Source: Lantana camara (lineage: Eukaryota > Streptophyta > Magnoliopsida > Lamiales > Verbenaceae). Taken from it: a stretch of 64,000 bases of DNA. The translations under genes were made by a program, and so were the position numbers. Location of the stretch: assembly GCA_037501455.1 (NCBI GenBank), contig CM074856.1, forward strand, positions 16,017,001-16,081,000. The letters are read 5' to 3'. The notes under the pieces are model-generated. The model was not told the DNA's origin. It worked only from the letters and a program-made list of their open reading frames with translations, and did no database searches. This document shows positions 44,989 through 56,456 of the stretch, one piece after another; position 1 is the stretch's first letter, and each line of letters opens with the position of its first letter.

Positions 44989-46789
44989 GAACAGTTACAA
45001 AGAACACATCTGCTCCTCCACTGATAGTATCCGGTAAATCATTGTAGAAAGGGCGCCTTAACTTATTTAAATATGTTTTTATAAATTTTCGTATCTTATT
45101 TAGGAGATATGTCTTGAGTATAAAAGAAGACAAGATACATTTAGTTCGGAAAACTATTTCATGTTTTAAATTTACAAGTTCGGCTAACTTATTTTTTCAT
45201 TTTTCGATCAGCTAATAACTCTGCTCCGGGTCCTAGCTATCCCCCACAACCACAAACTAACGACAGCAGCAACGGTGGCGTCATTTATCCGCCGCCTGGA
45301 TTTGATGGTTCACGCAGCTTTGCATTCTCTTGCAATTATCCGTTTGTATATATATATATATATTTGGGAACTAACATATTTCTCATATAATTTGTCCCAG
45401 GAACACTTCCAGAAACAGATCCAAGGAAGTCATCAGCTACAGTTGGGATTATAGTAGGTAAATCATTGTAGAAGGTGGCTATTTGGCTAAACTTATTTAA
45501 AGGTTGTTATCTATTTTGATATCTTATTTGGTTAATGAACTCTTTATTTCAAATAAGCTTAGCCAACTGCCCTTTAAATCTCTTCGAAATTAATCTATAA
45601 ATTACTATTCCATTGTTGGATAACATAACCAATATGCAATCTTTATATATTCTCAGGGGTTGTACTAGGTATAGCTGGTTTGGTTATAGTATCCATTATC
45701 ACGTACTGTTTGTTCAAGAGACGACTTTCGCCAAGTGGCAAGGAAACTGATCAAGGTATGGAGAACATTCTGCTTCAGCATGGATCTCTGGCTCCAAAGA
45801 GATACAAATACTCAGAAATCAAGAAAATAACAAAATCCTTTAGTGATAAGCTTGGTCAAGGAGGATTTGGTAGTGTCTACAAAGGAATGCTAAGTGATGG
45901 CACCCTCGTCGCTATCAAGGTTTTGAGTGAGACGGATAGTAATGGAGAAGAATTCATTAACGAAGTTGCCAGCATCAGTAGAACATCCCATGTCAATATT
46001 GTCAATCTCTTGGGGTTTTGCTTAGATAAAAACAAGAGGGCTTTAGTATATGAATATATGCCTAAAAAATCATTGGACAGGTTCATAAGCAGTAATGCAG
46101 GTTGTCAGCTTGATTTAAATACATTATACGAGATTGCAGTTGGAGTTGCTAAAGGACTGGAATATCTGCATTCCGGCTGCAACACTAGGATTGTGCATTT
46201 TGACATCAAGCCTCAGAACATTCTTTTAGATGAAGACTTTTGTCCCAAAATCTCGGATTTCGGGCTTGCTAAACTGTGCAAGAAAAAGCAGAGTATACTG
46301 TCGATGCTTGGGGCAAGAGGCACCATTGGCTATATGGCTCCCGAAATATTCTCGAAGAATTTCAGAGGAGCTTCTCATAAGTCTGATGTGTATAGCTTCG
46401 GAATGATGATTCTTGAAATGGCTGGAGCTAGAAAAATAGAGGAAGCTCTGACAACCAATTCGAGCAAGAACTATTTTCCGGACAAAATCTACGAGCAAAT
46501 AGTAGTACAAAACGCTAGGAAGAAACTAGATTGTGCCATGGTTGAAGAGGAAGAAGGGAAAGCAAGGAAAATGTTCCTAGTAGGATTTTGGTGCATTCAG
46601 ACTATTCCATCTGATAGGCCAACCATTTCTAAGGTTGTGGAAATGTTAGAAGGAAGTATTCAATCCTTGCATATTCCTCCCAAGCCAACTTTATATATTC
46701 CTAATACTCTGTCCGGACAAGAAATCTCCTCATCATTGTCGGAAGATGCAGAGACAGGCAGCTTCGCTGAAGATATTGTGGAGACATAG
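44989..46789 (+). CDS. LRK10L-type receptor kinase (transmembrane and kinase part)
   Basis: The main exon, 45657-46789, encodes a transmembrane helix (GIAGLVIVSIITYCLF) and a complete kinase domain. It has GQGGFGSVYKG, Lys in VAIKVL, HFDIKPQNILLD (HFD in place of HRD, usual for the LRK10L/PR5K group), DFGLAKL and GTIGYMAPEIF. The exon before it (45401-45457, GTLPETDPRKSSATVGIIV) joins in phase. Further upstream, 44989-45033 (GTVTKNTSAPPLIVS) and 45212 on (NNSAPGPSYPPQPQTNDSSN) look like juxtamembrane exons, but the splice after 45212-45340 does not fit well. The ectodomain is not adjacent; the chitinase fragment at 41724 is the only candidate. The C-terminus ends after a Ser/Glu-rich tail. 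It would sit in the plasma membrane and phosphorylate cytoplasmic targets. Kinase frame intact; the full gene is uncertain. Confidence 0.75.
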
Positions 46790-47038
46790 TTTAAATATTA
46801 TTGGCTGATGTAAACTGCATTCTTCCATAAGTTCCAACTTCATATCTGAATATATGTGCACCATAGATACAACACAAAGACACCGATTTTTAATTAAATT
46901 TAATACATGATACGTGCCTGTGTCTGATACGATATTTAATATTTTACATTACCTTAATGTAATATTTTTAGAATATATTACACATAAGTTGATCGAAAAA
47001 GTTCCATACTTGATTAGGTCATTCATAATTAACGCAAG
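46790..47038. other. 3' flank of the kinase gene
   Basis: AT-rich, no gene. A 'gatacgtgcctgtgtctgatacg' phrase resembles the insertion in the D1 B3 copy at about 10780. Confidence 0.4.
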
Positions 47039-48706
47039 CGAAAATATCATTTTTTGTTCTCTAAAAATGCTATTTTTCGATTTTGGTCCTAAACTTTTAC
47101 CTTTTTCTCACATTACATTCTTTTTTATTCGATTTTTCTCAATTTTAGTTCTCCATATCATACGTGGAAGAAATTTGCAAATTTTTCCTGATTTTCCTGA
47201 GTTGATATATGACTTGTATTATTAATGTTTAAGGAAAAAAAATTTAAAAATGCCACATAATTACATAAACTATTCTTATTTAATAAAATATCCCTCTATT
47301 ATAGTTTATTTTCTAATTTTACCTCAACTTCATCTCCTTATTCAATTAAAATAAAAAACCCAACTTTTCTAATTTTACAGCCGCTGCCACATTTGAGCCG
47401 TCGTTGTTTCGTTGTTCGGATGAATTGGACAACGGGACCACCACGGTTCAATTCGTCTCGTCGAGACATTCAAAACACCTATCAAATTGACCCCATTCTA
47501 TATCCGAAAACGCCCGTTCGGGGGCCTAAAAGTTGAGCTATCGCGCTCCCGCCGGTGCTGTCTTCAAACGGTGATATCTCCACCAAAACAGCACGACATT
47601 CCTTAAGACCACTCCCAATAGATTTCTCTTGAAGTGTACTACAATGCCCATGTCGTGGGTGCTCCGATTAGCCGCCGGAAACGAAGTCTAAAAGTCGTGC
47701 CTGTTGCGTGTGTCGTTGGCCGCCACTTGGTCAGCCAATATCTCTATTGTCCAGCTGTTTCAGGCCATTAAACCACTCCCAAGTTGTAGCTCTCGTCGAG
47801 TAGATGAATTTCCATAAACCATTCACCGAATTCCATCATCGGAGCTGGCCGTACGACTCGTTCAAAGTTTCAGCTGATTTGAGCCGCAATCAGCCATGTT
47901 GGGTTTTTTTATTTTAATTGAGTAAGAAGATGAAGTTGGGGTAAAATTAGAAAAAAAAAATAGGGTTAATTATATCTAGACCCCTTCCGAGTTTAGTATA
48001 TTACAATTGGACCCCTGTTAGTCATTTTATTACAGTTTGACCCCTTCTAAAATTTCAAAATTACTAAACGGTGAAGAAAAGGTACGATTCCGTTAAATAT
48101 TTCACATTATATTCCAAATAATTGCGTTATATTCCAAATAATTGTGAAATGACCATTATGTTTGGTTCTAAGATCATGTTTTATAAAAGTTGGAAAAAAA
48201 AATCACGTTTTTTTAGAATAAATAAACGTTTAAATAAACAATTATTTCACAATTATTTTGAATATAATGGTAATTTCACAATTATTTGGAATATTCCGTG
48301 AAATATTTAACGAAATTGTAACTTTTCTTCACCGTTTAGTAATTTCGAAATTTTAGAAGGGGTCAAACTGTAATAAAATAACTAACAGGGGTTTAATTGT
48401 AATATACTAAATTCGGAAAGGGTCTAGATGTAATTAACCCAAAAAAATATAATAGGGGAATATTTTATTAAATAAGAATAGTTTATGTAATTATGTGGTA
48501 TTTTTTTTATTTTCTTCCTTAAACATGAGTAATTCACGTCATATGCCACTTAGATTTTGGAGAGAAAATTAGAAAAAATCCCCAAATTTCTGTCACGTGA
48601 ATGCAAATGATTAAAATTGAGAAAAATCAAATTAAAAAGGATGGAATGATAGAAAAGGGAAAAGTTTGGTATCAAAATCGAAAAATGACATATTTGGACA
48701 ACGGAA
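47039..48706. mobile_element. Foldback element FB-B with a nested MITE
   Basis: Second copy of FB-A, with inverted ends at 47039-47130 and 48610-48706 and the same GC-richer core (47390-47900). It is split by a 478-bp inverted-repeat element (47963-48440). Non-coding. Confidence 0.75.
47963..48440. mobile_element. 478-bp foldback MITE
   Basis: Starts GGGTTAATTATATCTAGACCCC; the end is its inverted complement, and the arms (about 130 bp) match closely. It lies in an A-rich stretch of FB-B, so a target duplication cannot be separated from the poly-A. Confidence 0.8.
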
Positions 48707-48954
48707 ATGCCCAAAGCAAAAACTAGGAAAATAGAAAATAAATATATATGATTTGAGCAAATTACATTTTTGGTCCCATAGGATTGGACGATTTGCAATT
48801 TTGATCCCATTGTTTTAAAAACTGACAATTTTGGTCCCATTGGATTCAATTTGTGACAATTTTAGTCTCACCGTCAAATTTTGGATGGAACCGTTAAATC
48901 CATTTCGGCAGGAAAGAGTCAAATAATTTTTGTTGACATAAAAAAATGAATATA

Positions 48955-49020
48955 TGCTGGTAGCCCAATTGGTTGATATGTGCCCTTACATACATGAGGT
49001 TTGGGGTTCGAACCCATGCC
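48955..49020 (+). other. tRNA-like sequence (SINE head type), left arm of FB2
   Basis: A box TAGCCCAATTGG followed about 35 bp later by B box GGTTCGAACCC. No acceptor stem that pairs across, so it is not a working tRNA gene; it is tRNA-derived or convergent. Confidence 0.6.
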
Positions 49021-49560
49021 TTACAATTTTGCCTTATATTTTTTCCTTACATTTTTTTTTTTCAAATAATATTATTATGTTAAAATATAAATATATAATA
49101 TATTTTAAAATAAATATATATATATTATATATTATATATTTTTTGTTCAAATAATATTACTATGTTAAAATATAAATTAGTTGTAATAATAATATAATAT
49201 AAATATATAATATATAGTAAAATAAATATATTACACGTAGATATAAAATATTAATATTAAATATATATATATTATATATTATATATTATACACATTATTA
49301 TAAATATATAATATGTTTAAAAATAAATACATATATAAATTATATATTATATATTTTTTGTTCAAATAATATTACTATGTTAAAATATAAATTAGTTATA
49401 ATAATAATATAATATAAATATATAATATATATTATAATAAATATATATCACGTAGATATATACATATTTTGTTCAAACAATATTACTATGTTAAAATATA
49501 AATTAATTGTAACAATAATATAATATAAATATATAACATATTATAAAATAAATATATACA

Positions 49561-49633
<73 letters not shown>

Positions 49634-49793
49634 TTTGTGTTCAAATAATATTACTATGTTAAAATATAAATTAATTGTAGTAATAATATAATATATGTTA
49701 AAATAAATATATTACACGTAGATAAATTATATATTAATATTAAATATATATATTATATTATACATATTATTATATTATTATTACAATAATTTA

Positions 49794-49855
<62 letters not shown>

Positions 49856-49984
49856 GTGTAATATATTTATTTTAACACATATTTTATATTATATTATTTC
49901 TATAATAACATAATAATGTGTATAATATATAATATATAATATATGTTAAAATAAATATATTACACCTAGATATATTATATATAT
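49021..49984. repeat. AT-rich repeat array with long TA microsatellites
   Basis: The phrase 'tgttcaaataatattactatgttaaaatataaatta' recurs four times (near 49145, 49360, 49470, 49640). Pure TA tracts lie at about 49568-49625 and 49798-49852. No gene. Confidence 0.8.
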
Positions 49985-50531
49985 TGATGCGTCTCAAAAT
50001 TCACACCACCCTATTTGTATGAGAATTCTGAACTATAAATGTTAGAGAGAAATAAACCTGCAAAACAATGGTTAACGAAGAAAATAGTCTACGAAAATAG
50101 AGATTAATAATAGAAATTAATATGCGCGTAATGAGATAACAATATTAATAGGCAGAATAATTGACTAAATAACTCGAGAAATTAAAGATGTCGTCCCCGA
50201 TGTGGATCTCCAAGGATGAGCAGATTTCTTAAATAGATTAAAGAGAAAGAAAAGAGAGAATATTGAGAGAGAGAGAGAGAGAAGAGAGAATTCTGTATAT
50301 TTCGTAACGTAATTCCCCCATAATACAAATCTGAACTCCTATTTAAGGAGATCTCTAGGGTTTTACACTTTGTTAGGGTTTCCTATCTTCTAGGGAAGTT
50401 GGGTAGTTAGAGAATAAAGTGGGGTAGTTTAGTGGGTATCTACACGTTATAAGGGTGAGGTTTAATTTCTTGTGGGAAAAGACTCCTAAAAAATAGGTAC
50501 AACTGATTTATTCTAATTTTAGGGTGCATCA
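49985..50531 (-). repeat. Left (3') LTR of the gag-only element
   Basis: 547 bp, TGATGCGTCTC … GGTGCATCA. It contains a (GA)n tract. Confidence 0.88.
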
Positions 50532-50602
50532 TAATTCCCCCCCACTCTCTTAGTCAAAATGAAATTTAGGCTAAGAGAGTAGAGAAGGTAGCCTCTATGT
50601 CA

Positions 50603-50860
50603 AATTCGCGGCTTCCTTCCTCTTTTAGGATGAATAAGAGCTTGCTAGCCTCCTTCCTCTCCAGGAACAAACAAGAGGTTCGCGGCTTCCTTCCTCCTCT
50701 GGGATGAACAAGAGCTTGTTGGCCTCCTTCCTCCTCATCCTTCCTCCTCGGGGATAAACAAGAGTTTTGCGGCTTTCTTCCTCTTCAGGGATGAACCAAA
50801 GCTTTTCGGCTTCCTTCTTCTTCAAAACTTTCGTGGCTTCCTTCCTCTTCAAGGATAATG
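50603..50860. repeat. Minisatellite 1 of the gag-only element
   Basis: About seven irregular units of 'gcggcttccttcctctt…ggatgaacaagagctt', roughly 35 bp each. Confidence 0.75.
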
Positions 50861-51403
50861 GTACTTGTTTAAAGGGTAACCTTATCAGCTCTTTCTGGCA
50901 AAACGTCTTCGAATAGTTTCCTGAAATGTTAGACAACCATACTACCAAGGAAATCGGGATGATCAAATGTTTAGAGCTTTTAAGAATTAAAATTCTATTA
51001 ACAAGATTTTACGAAGTAGAATTATTCAAAGGATTTTTTGCCTTTTATAAAGAGAAGCATACGTGAAAACATAATTCATGTGAAATATAGAGTAGGAAGA
51101 ATCAATACTGATAATGTTTTAGGATAATACGGCTAACCGTGATGCCTAGGAAGGTGTTATCTAAATCCAAGCAACATCTTGACATCCTTTGTAAGGGTGA
51201 TGATACCACTGAGCCTCCTGTTATCAGCGCTCCTCCTCTTGTGAGACGTTTCAAGAATAAGGCGACAGGTATAAGTAGCAACATCTTCGAGCCTTCCTGG
51301 GAAGTACAGGAAACCTTCTCCCTATTGCAAAAGAGGGACGCTGATTTGAGGCGCTTCTTCCTCCAAGAAGTCTTGTAGGGTGGTTCCATAAGATCTTTGT
51401 GCA

Positions 51404-51820
51404 AGGACGTTCGTCCTATAAGACTTCCATATAAGGACGTTCGTTCTTTGAATTTTTCACTAGGATGTTCGTCCCTTGAATTTTGCACTATCACGTTCGT
51501 CACTTGAGTTTTGCAATAGGGCGTTCATCCTTTGAATTTCGCACTAGGACGTTCGTCCCTCGAATTCTGAAATAGGACGTTCGTCCCTTGAATTTTGCAC
51601 TAGGACGTTCGTCCCTCGAATTTTGTAATAGGACGTTCGTCCCTCGAATTTTGCACTAGGACGGTCGTCCCTTGAATTTTGTACTAGGACGTTCGTCCCT
51701 TAAATTTTGTAATAGGACGTTTGTCCCTCGAATTTTGAAATAGGACGTTCGTCCCTTGAATTTTGCACTAGGACGTTCGTCCCTTAAATTTTGTAATAGG
51801 ACATTTGTCCCTTGAGGAAT
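51404..51820. repeat. Minisatellite 2: 28-bp unit, about 14 copies
   Basis: Unit of the form 'taggacgttcgtcccttgaa' plus 'ttttgcac', with small changes between copies. It lies between gag and the 3' LTR. Confidence 0.9.
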
Positions 51821-52220
51821 GAGCTCATTGAGTTTGTATGTCGTCTTTGGACGATTATGCCATCCTCCCTAAGTATGAGGAGGCACGATTTGGTCGTCTT
51901 AGACTTTTGTTGTTGTCCTTGCCAGTTTTACTTGACAGGGCGTAATGGAACCTTTTAGGAAAAGAACTTCTTCAGGTTGCTTGTATTTCTGGAATGCGAT
52001 GGTTTCCTGCCTTCTATATCTGCTATTCTGCCTTACGATCTCCTGGCATCCTCACGGGGGTTGGTCTCCTCGCTGAAGTCTTCCTGTGGTCCAGGCGGCG
52101 TCCTGTCTTTCGAAGCCTTTCTCAGGATCCTAACCTATCGACTCTGTTAGGAGTCCTTCACGCACCAATCGCTCAATCTCATTCTTCAAGTGACGACACT
52201 CATCGGTGTCATGCCCGTAA

Positions 52221-53894
52221 TTATTGTGGGATCGACAGAACTTGTTTCGATGGGGGGTTAGTAGGATCGTTGTCTACACTTCGAGGATGGTTTAAAAGTC
52301 TAGTTCCTTCTAGCTGCATGAGGATGTGAGATGGTGTTGCTTTCATTGGAGTGTGATTATCGAACCTTGTATGATGGGTAGTGCGAGTTTCCTGATGCTC
52401 CATCACCCTAGGTTTTTTAGTAGTGATCCAAGGAGTCCTGTCGTCCTTCCTTTCCCTATGTCCTCCGTGTTGCTCGCGTTCCTTTCCCCATTCGGCCTCC
52501 TCCAGGTGAATGTATTTCCCTACTCTAGCCAGGAGGTCGTCGTATCCAGTAGGGGGCTTTTTTACTAGAGACTTGAAGAAGTCTCCTCGGCGTAGTCCTT
52601 GAGTCAGGATGCTTACACGGGTCTCCTCTGAGGCTGAAGGGACCTCCAGGCTTGCAGCGACGAACCTATCTAAATAGCTTCGCAATGACTCATGTTCTTC
52701 CTGTTTCACGGTGAATAAAGCCATAGTGGACTTCAAATGTTTTTTGCTGCTTGTAAATTAGTTCAAGAACATTGATCGGAATCCTTCGAAGGAATGGATG
52801 GAGTCTGGAGGCAGTTAACTAAACCACTGTTGGGTTGCCGTTGTAAGCGTTATCAGGAACGCTCTACATTTCACTCCATCTGTGTATCCATGCAGCATTG
52901 CCATATTCTCGAATTCAGTCACGTGTTGCTCGGGGTCCCCCGTTCCATCATACTTGGATAGATCAGCCCTTCTAAAATTTATTGGGAGTTCCTCCTCCAG
53001 GATGCGTGCACTGAAGGACAATCCTCTTCTGGTGGTTGGCGGTCTTCTGGTCATCCTTTGTCTAACTTCTTGTAGTTCCTGTTGCATCCTAACGGTCCAT
53101 TCAGGGGGATCCTCCGCTCTGATCCTTGCTTCCTGATGCAGATTAATATTATGGACGTTTACGTCTATGTGAGGGTTGGTTTGAGTTCCCCCTGCTTGGT
53201 CCACTCCAATTTGAGCTAGTTGAAGCGGCCTGAACCTCTCCGGTCGAATTCCAGTCCCATTGTTAGCAGGAGACCTCTCCCACGCTGGAGGTCGTAGGAT
53301 GCCCTGATGAGGGATTTCCTCTTGCACGTAGGAAGGCTGGTTTCCTCGTACTCGATCATCTCCTCCTGTTTGGGTGCGTCCTGGTGCAATTACTTCTCTT
53401 ACTACTTCCAAGACTTCTTCTCGCACGCAGGATCGGACCACTTCGGCTATCCTCTGATTCAGTTCATCCCAAGGCAACCGCGTTCCTCCTGTGGATGTTC
53501 GTCTGGTATTGGCGGCAGTGCTCCCAGTGGGTAGAGTGGTTTCCTGCGGGTTAGTGACTGTCCCGGGAGCGGAGAATTGAAGTCCCATGCTCGTAGTGGA
53601 AGGTGCTGAAATGGTAGGATGGCCAGCGACCGACGTTCCTGGAGGCTGAATCCCGGTAACTTTGCTTCCTGCAGGATGGATCGTCCTGACGAACTCAGTC
53701 GCTCCTGCAGTTGGTTACTCAGTGGATCTGGTTGCGGGAGTATTCTCCGGGGTAGGCGTGATTCCTGTGATTCCTACACTTGCGGAAGCTTCAGTGTTGT
53801 TTCCTCCTCCGCGTGCTTGGATGGTACTTGCAGGGATGGGGCGGAGGATCTCTCCGGTAGCAGATTCGGTGTTGCTAGATGTCGAGTTCGCCAT
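52221..53894 (-). pseudogene. Retrotransposon gag, degenerate
   Basis: From the ATG at 53894 the frame reads MANSTSSNTES…, meets a TAA near 53715, then continues in the same frame through a Pro/Thr-rich part. The Retrotrans_gag core follows (RADLSKYDGTGDPEQHV, FLITLTTATQQWF). Two more stops fall near 52810 and 52765 before the last part (EEHESLRSYLDRFVAASLEV, ending about 52221). No zinc knuckle was seen. Its frame is unbroken by shifts, only by stops. Gag would form the particle that packages the element's RNA. Confidence 0.8.
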
Positions 53895-53955
53895 GTAAAG
53901 TCCGGATCTAACTTTCTCACGTCTATAGCTCAATGTTCCCACAGACGGCGCCAGA

Positions 53956-54480
53956 TGATGCGTCTTAAAATTCACACCACCCTATTTGTATGAGAAATCT
54001 GAACTATAAATGTTAGAGAGAAATAAACCTGCAAAACAATGGTTAACGAAGAAAATAGTCTACGAAAATAGAGATTAATAATAGAATTAATATGCACGTA
54101 ATGAGATAACAGTATTAATAGGCAGAATAATTGACTAAATAACTCGAGAAATTAAAGATGTCGTCCCCGATGTGGATCTCCAAGGATAAGCAGATTTCTT
54201 AAACAGATTAAAGAGAAAGAAAAGAGAGAATATTGAGAGAGAGAGAGAGAAGAGATAATTCTGTATATTTCGTAACGTAATTCCCCCGTAATACAAATCT
54301 GAACTCCTATTTAAGGAGATCTCTAGGGTTTTACACTTTGTTAGGGTTTCCTATCTTCTAGGGAAGTTGGGTAGTTAGAGAATAAAGTGGGGTAGTTTAG
54401 TGGGTATCTACACGTTATAAGGATGAGGTTTAATTTCTTGTGGGAAAAGACTCCTAAAAAATAGGTACAACTGATTTATT
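53956..54480 (-). repeat. Right (5') LTR of the gag-only element
   Basis: 525 bp, matches the left LTR up to 'actgatttatt' and then runs into TA-rich sequence, so its outer about 19 bp are missing. Confidence 0.85.
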
Positions 54481-54587
54481 ATATTATACACATTATTATG
54501 TTATTATAGTAATAATATAATATAAATATAAAATATATGTTAAAATAAATATATTATTTGAAGAAAAATTGAAGGGAAATAAACGGG

Positions 54588-54656
54588 AGGCCTGGGATTC
54601 GAACCCAGACCCTCTGGTGTGTAAGGAGACCACCCAACCAACTAGGCCACCAGCAT
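54588..54656 (-). other. tRNA-like sequence, right arm of FB2
   Basis: On the minus strand: A box TGGCCTAGTTGG, then B box GGTTCGAATCC. Better conserved than the left-arm copy. Confidence 0.65.
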
Positions 54657-55171
54657 TTTCACGTTTATATATGTCAACAAACATTATTTGACTCTTTCAT
54701 GTCGAAATGGATTTAACAATTCAAATCCAAAATTTAACTGTGGGACTAAAATTATCATAAATTGAATCCAATTGGATCAAAATTATCAATTTTTTAAATA
54801 ATGAACCAAAATTGCAAATCGCCCTGGACAAAAAATGTAATTTGCTCTATTCGATTTATACATGAGAATAACGACAAGAATTGAAATAAAATGATCTCCA
54901 TTGCGAGCTTTGCCCATTCATGGAATTGGATACATTTTTGCTGGGAACACAGACGATTTTCTCCAGAAAATCTTTCCAGAAATGGCCGAAATCAATTCAA
55001 AGGTCCCAAAGAGCAGAGCGTGATGAAAAACCCTGCCTTTTGATGTGATGGATCGGAGATTACCAGCTGTAAAGAACACTGAGCTCGGGCAACTATAAAT
55101 GCGTCTTCATCGACCCTCTTCTGCTTCATTTTTGACCAGGAAAAGGCAAGCTCATCACAGCAGCTGTAAGC

Positions 55172-56452
55172 ATGTCGAGTCCTTCCCCGGCTGTTGAAAA
55201 TGAGGTTTGTTTGCGAAGTGTTGCATGAGAAATTAGAGTATAATCGTTTTAGTTGCTTTGTCGGCGGAAAGAATTACCGTATGATTTGGAATTTGGCTCA
55301 GGTAGATGGATTTAGTTGAAGCCCTTGAATTTGATTTGATTTGTGAATGAAGGGTTTATTTATTTGTTTGCAGGTTTGCGAAATGGGAGAACCTTTGGTT
55401 AATGGAGAGATTTCACAGGCTCGGATGGCTCGAGTTCTGAAGGTGGTGATGGTGAAGCTAAAGAGGATGACGTTCATCATCTTACTGCAGGGAATCCATA
55501 CTTTGATGTGATTCTAGCAGCAACACATTGCAAGCCTCGTTACATGATGGTAAACTGCTCTGGCTCCACTCTGTTCTGTTGTTTCTATTGGCTGTAGATG
55601 TGATGCTCACAACGTGTTTGTTATATTGTCTCTGAACTAAGTGAGAATGTGTTGCTTATTCGCCTCGGATCCTAGTGCTTCTGCGTAATATCCGAATCAT
55701 GATGTTTTGGCTGGCCTAATTCGAATATTACCAGATCTTTTATGCAGTAGTATGATTTGATTTATCTTTTGGACAAATCGTTGGGCATATTTATATGAAA
55801 TACATCTGTTGATTTAATGATGGGAAACATCTTTTCGAAATAAAAACTAAGTTTAATGGCGTCATTATGTCGAGATATTGATCTAGCTTACAGGAACAGT
55901 CCTAATTTACTTGTGTTTTTCATATAGTTCCATGAAGTTTTAGTCGTTCTGTTGCAATTTTTTGGTTATCTAATAATGCATTTTGTTTATAATGCATAAT
56001 AACCCATTACCTGCACCGGAAGAGAAAGTACTTCAGCTGTTATCGACTTATGTTCCGTTCCATATTAAGACGGATAGTTTACATTTGTGCACCATATGTT
56101 GATAACATGTAAACTTACTTACTGATTTCATTGTTATTGCTGACAGCAACTCCCTCCAAGTCTTGTAAGTGCTCTTCCTCGTGCCATTGTCCCTGTGGTC
56201 CTCAGACATGGTGGCAATAAGTGGAATCTGACTTACTTCGGGGGCAGCAAGCGACCTCATTTTGATGCCAACTGGAAAGCATTTGTGACTGAAAATCATC
56301 TCAAGATTGGAGATGCTTGTGTATTTGAACTAATGGACTCCAGCAGTACGAATTTTACATTCAAAGTTCATATCCTCACGGGTGATCTGCCACCGGAATT
56401 GCTGATGGCCGTTGATTCCCGTGGCAAGACAAAAGAGATAACTCTTGACTAG
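55172..56452 (+). pseudogene. B3-domain (REM-like) gene, copy D3, nearly intact
   Basis: Exon 1, 55172-55204 (MSSPSPAVENE). Exon 2, 55374-55549, ending in the B3 start PYFDVILAATHCKPRYMM. Exon 3, 56147-56452, with LPPSLVSALPRAIVPV, then GGNKWNLTYFGG, FVTENHLKIGDACVFEL and a tail ending KEITLD. Exons 2 and 3 join in phase. Exon 1 and the B3 part of exon 2 are not in the same frame; one base appears to be missing near 55404, and reading the B3 frame backward meets a TAA. So it is either a pseudogene with a single lesion or starts differently. B3/REM factors bind DNA in the nucleus. About 150 residues is short for REM proteins, which usually have several B3 domains. Confidence 0.75.
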
Positions 56453-56456
56453 ATTC

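Larger units (their letters stand above)
49985..54480 (-). mobile_element. Gag-only LTR retrotransposon (TR-GAG-like), 4.5 kb
   Basis: Two LTRs, 49985-50531 and 53956-54480, are about 98% identical by eye and start TGATGC; the first ends GCATCA. On the minus strand a tRNA-primer-like site (TGGCGCCGTCTG) lies next to the right LTR, and a purine tract (agagagtgggggggaat) next to the left LTR, so the element reads right to left. Only gag-like sequence is present; there is no protease, reverse transcriptase or integrase. The outer end of the right LTR lacks about 19 bp. Similar elements are called TR-GAG and depend on other elements. Confidence 0.85.
48754..54848. mobile_element. Long-TIR element FB2 with tRNA-like sequence in both arms
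   Basis: The left arm (48754 to about 49080) and right arm (about 54520-54848) are inverted complements over about 300 bp with roughly a fifth of positions changed. Both start GAGCAAATTACATTTTT. Each arm has a tRNA-like A box and B box. The middle holds AT-rich repeats and a gag-only LTR retrotransposon. Copy D1 at about 10505-10535 has the uninterrupted target. The flanking repeat is imperfect (about 8-10 bp, '…gattt'). Confidence 0.75.

Noticed and set aside
48955..49020. Functional tRNA gene
   Set aside because: A and B boxes are present, but no acceptor stem pairs across the ends and the anticodon arm is not convincing; the mirrored copy at 54588 shows it is part of a repeat.
50625..50966. 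Glu/Arg-rich minus-strand protein
   Set aside because: It is the translation of minisatellite 1.
51139..51378. Small plus-strand gene in the gag-only element
   Set aside because: No family resemblance, opposite to the element's direction, and near the minisatellite; probably chance.
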